Assembly: GCA_027257055.1 (NCBI GenBank)
Contig: JAPVLO010000570.1
Coordinates: forward strand, 496,001-560,000
Direction of reading: 5' to 3'
Length of the DNA: 64,000 bases
Source: Cephalopachus bancanus
Taxonomy: Eukaryota; Chordata; Mammalia; Primates; Tarsiidae
The first letter of the stretch is position 1, and each line of letters begins with the position of its first letter. Below are positions 11,346-21,689 of this stretch, piece after piece. Both the position numbers and the translations under genes were made by a program. The notes under the pieces were generated by a model, which saw only the letters and a list, made by a program, of their open reading frames with translations, searched no databases and was not told the DNA's origin.

Positions 11346-12480
11346 AGCATGCACAATCATGCTCATGTGCAGGCATTTGATTTGGGGAAATGATAAAACT
11401 ATAGAATATATTTACACTAGTTTTTTTGCAGGTATTCCAGGTTGTTGTCAGGCATTTTTAGGTTTTTAAAGGTCAATGTAGTTTTAACTCCACATGTCCT
11501 GTATTCTTATGGAATACTAATAAATTGACACATATACAACTTAACGTATCACATAGCAAAACTTGTATTATGCTTAATGGTACACCAATGACCAGAAAGT
11601 ACAAAAGAATAAGACCAAAATTATACTTAGAATATTTTTTAAAGAAAGTAAAACTGATTGGTTCATTTAAAAATTTAATACCTGAACACACAAAAAAATT
11701 AAAAACCACATTTACAAACTGAATATTATTTGCAGCCAATATCACTAGGTTTAAAATAGCCTTAATATAGAAAGAATTTATACAAATTATAGGAAAACAC
11801 CTCAATTAAAAAATTTACTTACACAAGTAAGAATGTGCAATTTATAAAAGAAATGTACATGGTCAATTAAAATATGAACAACAAATGTTAAACCTCACAG
11901 TCAAATAAATTAACAGAAGAATTCTATGCCATTTTTTTACCTGTCAAGTTACAATATTTTTGGAGGTTAAAATTCAGTGTCTAAACATCAACAGGAAAAT
12001 TTACTTTATGTAAAAAATTGCAAACTGGCAAATATTAGAGAGTGGGAGTACTTTAAAATATGTATTCAAATGCTTCAAAAACTTAGAATATTTTAAAATA
12101 ATTCTTTGTACCTAACATTTTTTATCTTTTGACTTGGTTGATAAGATTAACCAGTTGATTAAAGGGAGAGCAATCTATTATTTCTGGCCATAGTATGGTT
12201 GTCTACTATACTTGATATGGTTCATTGAGAATATAGGAGGAAATGAAGGCAGCTGTAAAATCATGAACTATGTTGTATAGAGGCAATGTCTGTGAGACTT
12301 TAGTGAAAGAACTCCAAGAGTTCTGCTATTTCCAGTGACTTCAGACAGTCAAGATAATTAACAATAAGTTGATAAGTGTTCTTCTTATGTTCTAAATTTG
12401 GACTGTAGTCTATATAGTATTGAAACTGTATATAAAAATGATGCTAAGTGCCAGTGATCAAAATATAAATATATTATCAT
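11346..12480. other. No gene or repeat recognised
   Basis: AT-rich sequence. The 110-codon antisense frame at 11473-11805 has no recognisable motif and lies in A/T-rich DNA where long frames arise by chance. Confidence 0.45.
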
Positions 12481-12484
12481 ATAA

Positions 12485-12765
12485 GATAAATAATGCAGAA
12501 ATGGAAAGCCAAACACTGCATATTCTCACTTATAAATGGGAACTAAACTAAAGATCTAAAAAAGGCATATAAAATGATATAATGGACACTGGAGACTCAG
12601 AATGGGAAGGGTGGGAAGGGGGAGAGGGATAAAAAGATACCTATCAGGTACAGTGCACACAGGTGAGAGTGGTAGGTATACCTCTTCACAACTGTATAAT
12701 GCACCCATGTAACCAAAACCTATTTGTACTCCTTAAGGCTATTGAAGTGTTACAAAAAAAGACAA
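12485..12765 (+). mobile_element. L1 3' end, older primate type
   Basis: GCATATTCTCACTTATAAAT, GGGAACTAAACTAAAG and the G-rich GGAAGGGTGGGAAGGGGGAG tract followed by TGCACCCATGTAACCAAAAC are the canonical order at the end of primate L1s, ending in an A-rich tail at about 12755. Only the last ~280 bp is present. Confidence 0.85.
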
Positions 12766-13065
12766 AAATCTTGAATTTGGATTTCATCTTCTGAGCTTAT
12801 GAATAAGTGTCTTCTTATATGAAAATTTATGTAATGACAAATTAGAAATGAAAGCATCATGTAAGTGTATTATTTTATTTTATTTATTATACTGTATATG
12901 CAATTTAATGTTTTTGTGTGATATTTAAACTGTATATGTTAACTTTTGATTTTCTGCATAAATTTTTAATAATCTCATTTCTGGGCTATGATGAAATAAA
13001 AGGAAATTGAAATGTTAGAGAGTTCTCAAATTATTCTTTGTGCAGAGAGTAGAAACTGGTTATAA

Positions 13066-13356
13066 GCCGGGCTTGGTGGCTCAGCCTGTAATCCCGCGCT
13101 TTTGGGAGGCTGAGGTGAGTGAATTGCCTGAGCCCGCGGGTTCGAGACCCGCCTGGGCAGTGAGACCTCATCTCTACAATAAATCAAAAAATCAGCCGGG
13201 CGTGGTAGCGCATACCTGTAATTCCAGCTACTGGGAAGGCTGAGGGGGAAGGATCGCCGGAGCCCAGCAGGTTGAGGTTGCGGTGGCCGGGAGCGGCCAC
13301 TGCACTCCAGTCTGGGTGACAGAGTGAGACTCCAACTCAAAAAAAAAAAAAAGTAT
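13066..13356 (+). mobile_element. Dimeric Alu, best-preserved copy
   Basis: Complete left and right monomers with A tail. Target duplication TAGAAACTGGTTATA at 13050-13064 and 13357-13371. The left arm keeps the A-box-like TGGCTCAGCCTG, the B box GGTTCGAGACC inside a GCGGG...CCCGC stem, and GGGCAGTGAGACC with the 6-bp deletion. The right arm has the palindrome GTGGCCGGGAGCGGCCAC. Confidence 0.97.
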
Positions 13357-13371
13357 TAGAAACTGGTTATA

Positions 13372-15690
13372 GCATAATCTAAGCAATTCTGCATAATTTT
13401 ATAGCAGATGACCTTTTTAGTGTAAAGATATTCTTTCCATATTATATTTGCTCACTTATCTTACTGGGCAGTAGATGTCTGCTGTGAAGTATAAAGGGAT
13501 TTTTTTATCATAATCCCTGTGATATGACATGATTAATGAGATAAAATTCCCATTTGGAACTTTCTACCAATCAATAGGAAGATGGGCAGTAGTGAATGTC
13601 AAGCAACAAGACAGCAGGAGATGTTTAAGCTCTTGTTACTTTCATAAAGAAAAATTGGAGAAATCTTATTTAAAGCTGCAGTCAACGTTTTCTGTACCTT
13701 CCTTTTATACCAGATAGCTTTCCTTTTGTTGAGTTTTGTGTGTCTGAAGCATAAATATTGTTATTATAAGTTAAATTTGTAGTGTATTTGTATTCATTTT
13801 TGCTAAAAAGATTTAGAAGGTAAACAAAAGAACTTCTAACACTTTGCTCTTTTACATAGATATCAATATGTGGGTGAATAACACCCAAATTTATATAGTT
13901 CTTTATTACATTCTTACGTAGTAAAACAAATATTGGCAGGCTGTACAGTTAAGCTTCCATCTACAATAAAATTGCATATTAGAAAAAACATCTGACATAT
14001 AGGTTGTGGTTTGCATAAACACATCCCAGAGGTATCTTTCCTTTTCATAATTTTATCAAAGCACAAAAAACTCCAAACTTTTCAAAAACTCTTTTAGTAT
14101 TAAATCATTGTATATTGTGCACATCTTGTAGAATGTAAACTTATTTGCAAGCTTTTTATCCTTATGTATTTTACCCCTGAGGTCATGTATCACAAAATCT
14201 TTTTTTCTTCTCAACATTATTTAATAAGTGTCACACGAGAAGAAAGAGGAAAAGGCCATTCTCTGAATTTTGTCAGTGGAGAGCAGCTGTTGTAAAAGCA
14301 TGAAATATGATCTTAGGGCCTGGAAAAATCACAGGTAATTTCAAAATGTCTTTATAATAGCCCTAGAGAAAGTAGAAAATTTTATTACCTGATTTTATTT
14401 TAATGAATTACCCATGTACATTACTAAGTCTTTTAAAGGTTAAACTTGAACAAATTCTAGTGTTGCAGAGATAAGAAACAAAGGGAAAGTAGATGAAATT
14501 TATGTCATTAAAAATTTCTAAAAATGATTATAACTTACATAAAGTACCCACTCAGGACTATAGCTATCACTGCAATTATTTTAATAGCATACTGGCAGAT
14601 GGGAAAAGTCAAAGAGTTCATTTGACGAAAAGATTTAAAGTCCAATGTGTCATTGTTGCTCTTCTCTGTCATTAGTATTTCCCATATGTTCTTTCAGTAT
14701 AAGGATGTTCAGGAAGCATTTGCTTCTATATCATACAGAAACTGTTATTGGTCATATATATATTCTCACTAGTCAGGAATATGCAAATTGTGTTTTTGCT
14801 CCTTAATATACTTGTCCCAATGTTTTCTTTTATAATGAAAATGTAATTAATAGGCTCTATAGCATCTTTAAGTAAAAAATAGAAGTAATGATAAATATAT
14901 AAAGATCTGTTGGATTATCTGATCCATTTCCTTGCTTCTGCATTATTGATGACTGTCATACATTTCCTAGCTTCTTTCTAGGTTTTACTGCAATATCTTC
15001 AAGAAGAATGTTCTTCTAGCATAATGCTACTCAGTGGTTGATCCCTCAGCAACACAATAGAGATCTTTATATGGCAAAGTTCTCTGTCCCTGATAGTTAC
15101 CTTCCTTTTTCTACCAGCTTCTCAGTTATACATGCATATACAGTCAATATTCTTTACAGGTGACAATACAGTTTTCCTTACAAGAACATTAAAGATAGGT
15201 TTTATTTTGCCTTCCTTGCCCTCATAGACATCGCACCCTATGAAAGAAGAGAGAAAACTGTGATTCTCATATGTTTTTGTATCCTCCTTATCTAAGACAT
15301 TTAAAAGAAGAATTTTTTATGTTTTTTTTCAAGTAAGACCTACTACTATATGTAAATTAGCCTTATAGCTTAGCATAGAAGTTACAATATACCTCTTGGA
15401 TGGAATTGATGCACTCTGTCTTTTCATATATATACTTTTCATATATATACACTTATAATTTGCTTTATAAAATTGTCATTTGTACATACCAGATTGTTTT
15501 TAGTCAATATTTAAAAGGAAATGTAACACACATAAGTAATGGTATGTATTTTATGAAACTTCTTAAGATTACTTTTCAAAGAGACAATGCTAGAAACCAA
15601 CAATGAAATTAGTTTACTCATCATTTTAAAATATAGCAATATTGTCCCAAGTTAGAAGTGTACTATAACCTATTATGTCTTGTATTATTT
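13372..15690. other. Unique AT-rich DNA
   Basis: No assignable repeat family, RNA gene or coding sequence. Short frames (13529-13717, 14493-14675, 15400-15606) show no motif or codon pattern that would support a gene. Confidence 0.5.
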
Positions 15691-15694
15691 CTGC

Positions 15695-15850
15695 AAACAG
15701 TGGCTTGTGGGTCAAATCCAGCTTGTTGCCTGTACTCGTAAATAAAATTTTGTTGGAAAATAGTCACGTATTTACACATTTGTCTATAGTGCACTACAAT
15801 GACGGAGTTGTGTTGTGGGGAAAAAAAACTAGATAAAGTCAAAACATTTT
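15695..15850 (-). mobile_element. Ancient non-autonomous hAT/Charlie-type DNA transposon remnant
   Basis: GTGGGTCAAATCCAGCTTGT, GTAAATAAAATTTTGTTGGA and a following CACTACAATGACGGAGTTG match the inner part of the common mammalian repeat built around TTTATTGGAACACAGCCACG. The assignment to hAT-Charlie is from memory of the family, and both ends are missing. Confidence 0.55.
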
Positions 15851-15984
15851 TTTCTAACAATTATGGACTAGTTAGAGCAGTAGATAAGAGCAAATAATTA
15901 AGCAAGTGGCAAAATTAAATTTAGGCATTATATTAAAAATATGCCTTGTTAAACTGAATAAGAGTCAAGTAGCAATAAAAAATA

Positions 15985-16350
15985 TATTTTTAATGTAATT
16001 GCTTTATTGTAGTAAAATATACTTACCATAAAATTTACCATCTTAACCATTTCTAAGCATACAGTTTAGAGATATTAAGTACATTAACATTGTGCAACCA
16101 CTAAAACACAAATTCATATTTGGAAAATTTTCATTTTACCCAATGGAAACTGTATTCATTAAACACTGTCTCCCCATTCCCTCTTCCTCCAACTCCTGGT
16201 AGCCATCATTCTACCTTCTGGTTCTGTATATTTGACTTATATGAGTGGAATCACACAGTATTTGCCTTTTTACGCTTGGATTTTTTTCACTTAGCATAAT
16301 GTCCTCAAAGTTAATCCATGTCAGAATTTATTTTCTTTTTAAAGATGAAT
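15985..16350 (-). mobile_element. Ancient L1 3' end (L1M)
   Basis: Minus-strand 3' UTR of an old L1: TTACCATCTTAACCATTT, CTGGTAGCCATCATTCTAC, TATGAGTGGAATCACACAG and CACTTAGCATAATGTCCTC appear in the expected order. No coding part is clear. Confidence 0.75.
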
Positions 16351-16760
16351 AGTATTGATTTGAATTTGCATAACAAAACTGTGTTTGAATATTGCTCGTG
16401 TAAACATATTGTCTTTCAATATGTTCTTTCTGGGGCACTTATGACTAGATTTCACTTTGGTTTTGTGTCCTGTTTAACGAGGTATATCACAACCTGCTGA
16501 ATGTCTCCAACTGCATGATACAGTACACAGAGTCAAATCTGAACTGCACCTGAAATCAAAAATTGAGAAACAACAAAAGGAGAAAAAAATTAAATTAATT
16601 GTCTAGGATGTACAAAGTCGAGCACCATGATATGGTGCCTCATACAGGTCTGAATGACACGACCTTGACCCAAAGTTCAGTGGCCAATGTCCCTGTTCCA
16701 TGGACCTGTTGTTCCTCCTTATTGAAGGGCTTAGTGTATTGTCCACTGTGAGCATCTGTG
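16351..16760. other. No gene or repeat recognised
   Basis: Possibly decayed L1 at its left edge (to about 16480). Nothing assignable beyond that. Confidence 0.4.
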
Positions 16761-16764
16761 TGCA

Positions 16765-16885
16765 GAATGTGATTTGGTTACCCTATGGTTGGCTTTAGTT
16801 TTAACGCTGCCACTATATTACTGTTTGTCTCTGACCCCAGGCTTTAATAACCTCACCTATAAAATGTGGGTACTGAAACTTTTTG
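16765..16885 (+). mobile_element. MIR fragment
   Basis: Degenerate MIR core: TGACCCCAGGCTTTAATAAC, CCTCACCTATAAAATGTGGG. The last block corresponds to the conserved CTCATCTGTAAAATGGG of MIR. Confidence 0.5.
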
Positions 16886-17029
16886 TCTGCCTTCTTCTAG
16901 TTTCATCTTATAGTGTTTCCTTTTTTTTTCCCTCTTACCTGCTTACTTTTCTATTTATCTTCTTCTCAAATAAGTTTTGCCTAACGTTTACATTTTGGAA
17001 TAATGCTGTTTATTTACTTTTATTTTAAA

Positions 17030-17395
17030 ATTGACAATTGTAAATTTAATTGACAAACACTGACAATTCTTAATTGACAAGCATTGTATGCGTTTAGGGT
17101 GTGCAAAGTGATGTTTTGATATATGTATACATTGTCAAATTATTAAATCAAGCTAATTAACATATTTGTCACATCATGTACTTTGTTGTGGTGAAAGCAT
17201 TTAAAGTCTACTCTTTTAGCAATGTACATAACCCATTATTAACCATAGTCCCTATGTTGTACAATAGATGTCGAGAGCTTATTTATCTTGTTTAACCGAA
17301 ACTTCATACCCTTTGATCAACACTTTCATTTACAACCACCATCCCATCCCAGCTCTTGGTAACTACCATTGTACTTTCTGAAAACAAATATATTC
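17030..17395 (-). mobile_element. Old L1 3' end (L1MA-like)
   Basis: GTGATGTTTTGATATATGTA, TTAACATATTTGTCACATCA, TGGTGAAAGCATTTAAA and CTCTTGGTAACTACCATTGT are the reverse complement of the L1MA-type 3' UTR in the correct order. Confidence 0.8.
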
Positions 17396-17399
17396 TTAA

Positions 17400-18530
17400 A
17401 CAGCAGATAATTCATTAAAAACATTTCATGCTTAAGACATGTTGTCAATGCACAATATTTGTTCATTTCAGAGTGAGTCTTATTTCCAGTATAACATTAA
17501 ACATTTAAAATTGCAATTTAAATAACATTGCTTAAATCCTTAACTTTTTACTATTTCATATTGATGTATTCCTGAACTAATATTAGTATATTTTGTTATC
17601 CATTTTAAATTAGATTAAAAATATTATTTGCATATAAAAATTTAATAAATTTAATAAAACAAGTCTGCCAGTTAAGTTTGTTAATAACATGTTTGAAGAT
17701 ATCATAATATTTGTGGGGAAATAAAAAATAAGTGAAAGCCATTAGATAAACAAAATGTGCAAGCAATGAATACAAGCTTTTCAATATTTGAGTGTTCTAA
17801 AAAAAGATCAAAATTTTATAAGAATTGGCTTTTTTTCCCAGAAAATACTCTTTGGTTAAATGAAAACTTACAAGGCAGTTGAAATTCATGAAAGGCAATC
17901 CTCTCCTTGTTAATTTGAAACTGTAATGCTATTAAGTAGAAAAACAAAAACAAATAACTAAAAATGAGCTGTTTCATGAGATCCTAGAGGAAAACTTTTG
18001 CTTAATTAGAGGCATCACTGAGGATGCTTAAGAATGTTTTAAGTTCACATGAATTTTATTTGCCCCAAGGTGATGACAGAACAAACAATAAATTTGTCTT
18101 ATCATCTAATCAAATCAAAGTGTGAATGTGTTATCTACATAATTAATTAAAGGGTGGATGACTTACCTACATTTAAAAAATACAGCAGTATGTGTCTGAA
18201 TTGTAATAAGGAGACTAATAGATCAGGTCAAGAACACTTCTAGAAAAAAAATACTGTTCAAATTATTAAATATGATTAAACATGTATTAAAGTTGTTAGG
18301 AGTTGATAGGGATCTAGGATCCTAGGGTATTCAAAAAGACAGAGTTATCTTGGTGGCTAAGGTACAATTAAAGAAAAGTACCGAAAACAACTGAAAAGTT
18401 TTACAAAAATTACTGTTATTAATGGTTCTCTGAAATTTACTTTTGATCTGTGTTTTCCAACTTTCAATGTTAAAAAACATAGGGTCAGTTCTGGGCATAG
18501 TCTCACTGAACTCATCAAGATACTTCTTTG
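17400..18530. other. Unique AT-rich DNA
   Basis: No supportable coding region or repeat family seen. Confidence 0.5.
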
Positions 18531-18532
18531 AG

Positions 18533-18855
18533 CCAGACATGGTGGCTCATACCTGTGATCCCAACATTTTGGGAGGCTGAGGTGAGAGGAACACTCGAGT
18601 CCAGGAGTTTTAGACCAGTCTGGGCAACATAGTTAAATTCTGTCTCTTAAAAGAAAAATTATCCAAGCTTTCTGGTGCATGGGCCTGGAGTCCCAGCTAC
18701 TTGGGAGACTGAGACAGAACAATCACTAGAGCCCAGGTGATCGAGGCTGTGGTGAGCCATGATTAGGCTACTACACTCCAGATTGGGCAACAGAGTGAGA
18801 CTTGGATTGAAAACATAAACAAACAAACAAATAAACAAACAAACAAATAAATATC
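18533..18855 (+). mobile_element. Old AluJ-like dimer with (AAAC)n tail
   Basis: GCCAGACATGGTGGCTCATA to GGCAACAGAGTGAGACTTG with both monomers. It lacks the lineage-specific changes of the young copies: the left arm has AGGAGTTTTAGACCAGTCTG, and the right arm has GTGGTGAGCCATGATTAGG. It therefore predates the lineage-specific subfamily. The tail has evolved into an AAAC/AAAT microsatellite at 18813-18851. Confidence 0.9.
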
Positions 18856-18869
18856 ACTTTGTTTTGTTT

Positions 18870-19350
18870 AGGTGCCATTATCTGGTCCTCATTTTTTATT
18901 TTTATTTTTTAAGTTTTATTTTGGATTCAAAGGGTTCATGTGAAGGTTGGTTTTATGAGTATATTGCTGTGATGAAGTTTGGGTTCATAGAAATGAAGCT
19001 CATCACTTGGGTTCATAGAAATGAAGCTCATCACCCAAGTAGTTAGCATGGTATTCAATGGGCAGTTTTTTAACACTTGCCTCCACCCCTCCTTTCCCCC
19101 TTTAGCAGACCTCTGTGTCTCTTGTTTTCATCTTACAGCCATGTGCATCCAATGTTTAACTTCCACTTAAATGTGAGTATATACAGCAGTTGGGTTTCTG
19201 TTTTTGTGTTAATTCACATAGAATAATGACCTCCAGCTGCATGATTTCACATATCTTTTTGATTGCATAGTACCTTTTCTTTATCCAGTCCACCATTGAT
19301 TGGCACTTAAGTTAGCTCTATGTTATTGTTATTATACATTATGCACACAG
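18870..19350 (-). mobile_element. L1 3' end, older primate type
   Basis: The minus-strand 3' UTR contains TTTTGGATTCAAAGGGTTCA, the polypyrimidine CCTCCACCCCTCCTTTCCCC, AATGACCTCCAGCTGCATG and CTTTATCCAGTCCACCATTG. It carries an internal 28-bp tandem duplication. Confidence 0.85.
18979..19034. repeat. 28-bp perfect tandem duplication
   Basis: The unit starting TTGGGTTCATAGAAATGAAG occurs at 18979-19006 and 19007-19034 without a mismatch, inside an otherwise diverged L1 3' UTR. Perfect identity suggests a recent local duplication. Confidence 0.95.
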
Positions 19351-19854
19351 TGTATGCTTAAGCACTCATCTTACAAGCTAGTTACTATTAAAAAGAAGAT
19401 AGATAATTTACAAGGGGGCACTCTTCAAAAATAGAATTATAAAAATTGTGTTTTTATTCTTACATGTTTAAACTTCAGACACCTTCAAAGTACTTTTCCC
19501 ATAGCTTAAAACTGTTTCTGACTTCATCAATTTTGATGCTTCTGTCAGTTTTTATTTCACAACAGAAAACATTTTCCCATTAAGGACTTTTTTATCTGAT
19601 GAAAGAAAAAAGAGTCACTTGGGGCAAAATTGGGAGCATTAGAAGAGTGGGGCACAGGGTTATGCTATTTTTGATTTAAAACTGCTGAACATTCAGTGCG
19701 GTGTGGGTAGCTGCATAGTCATGGTGGTAGGACAAGTCAATTGTTTGCCACAAGTCATGATGTTTTATCTGCTTATCATGATACGACCTTCTCAAAACTT
19801 CCAGATAAAAATTTTGACTGTTTGACCCAGAGGAACAAATTCCAAGGGTCCCAC

Positions 19855-21253
19855 TGTTGGGAGCCAGCCATGGAGTCCTGCCTGAGTGTTAGGGATCCAG
19901 GCAGGCTGCAGACCCTGAAACCACCAGGATGAGTTCAGGAGCTGATGGCCCATTATCTCTTCCCTTCTTTGCTGTTTGGCACATCCCACTCGCAGGGACT
20001 TTGATGATCTGAGCTTGAAACTTCGAGAGTATGACAGGCATGGCTAACTCTAGGGATCCATTGTTCCCGTTTCTCACAGATGCGGTTTCAGCTTTAAGCT
20101 TAACACAGTTCAAACTCAGGTCACATTTGGGAGCCTTTAATATGGTACAAGCTTCTTTATAAGATTTAGGAGTATATTTGTAGAATTAGTATATACATTT
20201 AGAGAGCTGTTTCCAGCTTTAGATGGTATAGATGATTATCTGGAATTACCAGAAATGGCCCAGCACAAACTTTGGACTGGGCCACATTCCTAAGGGCCCA
20301 GCGTCCACTTTGGGCTGGGCTGCATTCTTTTAAACTGGTTCTTTAGCTACAATTAGTGTAGGTTTTTTTCTTATTATTATAGAAACTGAATTTATTTTAT
20401 TCATAAAGAGTATTGTAGAATAGGTCATGCTACGTCAGGGAATTATGTTAGTTCAAGCATAATCAAATATGATATTTCAAGGTTTTATAAGAATACAGCT
20501 AACTGTAGAAATTTCATTGTTCCCATTTTGAACTAATTGCAGTTTTGGCTTTAGTACAACTTACCATTTGTGTTTAGGTTTTATTTTAGAAGCTTTATTG
20601 CTGATGATCAGCTTTATATAGTAGAATTAGGAATTAGAAACTTTTATAGAATTTAAGATAGATGTATAGGATTTTAGAATAGCCACTTTGTTAAGAGATT
20701 GTAATCAATTGTTCCTAGAAACAGCCCAGTGTGATCTTTGGACTGGACCACATTCTTTAGGAATTGGTTTGAGCTATAATTAAGAGTTCTTTATAGTACA
20801 GGTAAAATTAGCACAAAATAGAAAGATGTTAGTATTTAAGTTAGTCATTAGGTGTTGGGTATGCATAAGTTTTAGAAGTTATTGATTATTAGAATATTAT
20901 GATGTTAGAATTGTTGTATTGTTTGTGAGGAACATTAGCCAAGCATAAGGAACAGTGAAATAATATTGAGATTGTCCTTCCTCATGCTTGAGGAAACACC
21001 TTGTGGGTGGGGGGATGCCCCTCATCCACCTGGCTTTGTGTTCATGTGAAAATCTTGTGATCTTGCCTGTGAAACTTTAGCATCAAAGGCTTATGGTTTG
21101 CCCCATTAAATCAGCTTCTGCACTAGACAGAGTCCAGTCTCTTTCTTTCTCCTCCCTTTTCTTTCTTTCTCTTTATTTCTCCAGAATAATCGCCAATGCT
21201 GCCACACCTCCCAGGGACCCCCTAAATCTCTCTGCAGGGGCTGGCCCCCTGCA
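19855..21253 (+). mobile_element. Solo LTR, ERV2-like, 1.4 kb
   Basis: Begins TGTTGGGAGCC and ends GGCTGGCCCCCTGCA. Flanks TCCCAC (19849-19854) and TCCCGC (21254-21259) are a 6-bp target duplication with one difference, as expected for class II (beta-type) endogenous retroviruses. The mariner alignment across the site confirms the insertion. An ATTAAA polyadenylation-like signal lies near 21104. Nearly 1.4 kb is long for an LTR and is partly explained by internal duplication. The same subfamily recurs at 63265; the LTR at 29455 is a relative with the same ends. Confidence 0.85.
20040..20765 (+). repeat. Duplicated block inside the LTR, with GGCCCAG...CTGGGCC units
   Basis: Segments 20040-20332 and about 20498-20765 share order and sequence (GCTAACTCTAGG/GCTAACTGTAGA, CATTGTTCCC, GGTTTCAGCTTTA/GTTTTGGCTTTA, and a final CTTTGGACTGG block). 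The final block is itself tandem at 20257-20293 and 20295-20332 and recurs at 20723-20760. Each unit is an imperfect inverted repeat of GGCCCAG. These lie where U3 regulatory elements would be, but no factor can be named. Confidence 0.7.
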
Positions 21254-21357
21254 TCCCGCCATCCAAAAGATAATTCCGTTGTTTTTTTGAATACTCACTC
21301 AAATAACTTTTTATTGAAAATAAGAATGACCTTCCTCCTGAAGGCCTAAATTATTTT

Positions 21358-21688
21358 TTTAAACATTTTTTGTTTTAAAATTGTGGGGTACAGTTAAGAG
21401 TTAGGTATACAAATATGCTTCGTTCAGGCACCCTTGTTGATAAAGGGTGTCCCCCCCACTCCCAAACAGATATTGACTACCATTAATCCCACCTCCCTTC
21501 CCCTCCCTGCCCCCCCCATAGTTTCCCACCACTGTCAATTCTTTTCTGATAGTATTACAATAGATGTTCAAGGTTCACTTATGAGTGAGAACATGTGATA
21601 CTCAGATCTTTGGGTCTGTGAGAGATCACTCAGTATTATAAACTCTAGTTCCATCCAGGTTGCTGTGAAGTTCATGATTTTGTCTTAA
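21358..21688 (-). mobile_element. L1 3' UTR only, 5' truncated
   Basis: GTGGGGTACAGTTAAGAGTT at 21384 and the C-rich CCCTCCCTGCCCCCCCATAG tract are the minus-strand 3' UTR of the lineage L1, older variant as at 2.7 kb. Flanks TAAATTATTTTTTT (about 21346) and TTAAATTAATTTTTA (about 21685) look like a diverged target duplication. Confidence 0.88.
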
Positions 21689-21689
21689 A

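Larger units (their letters stand above)
19413..21297 (-). mobile_element. Mariner-like element, copy 2, split by an LTR
   Basis: Aligns with the copy at 8871-9393 along its whole length: AGGGGGCACT at the left, CAACAGTTTGCCACAA-type and CAGAGGAACAAATTC blocks, then AAGGGTCCCAC up to 19854. The alignment resumes after the LTR at 21254 (TCCCGCCATCCAAAAGATAA against copy 1 TCCTGCTCTCCAAAACATAA). This proves the LTR landed inside it. The transposase is broken and mostly deleted. Confidence 0.7.

Noticed and set aside
11473..11805. 110-codon antisense frame with hydrophobic stretches
   Set aside because: T-rich complement of AT-rich DNA; hydrophobic runs follow from base composition, and no motif or homolog is recognisable.
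13135..13160. tRNA gene because of GGTTCGAGACC and a T-arm-like stem
   Set aside because: No acceptor, D or anticodon arms surround it; it is the Alu left-arm B box, repeated in every young Alu.
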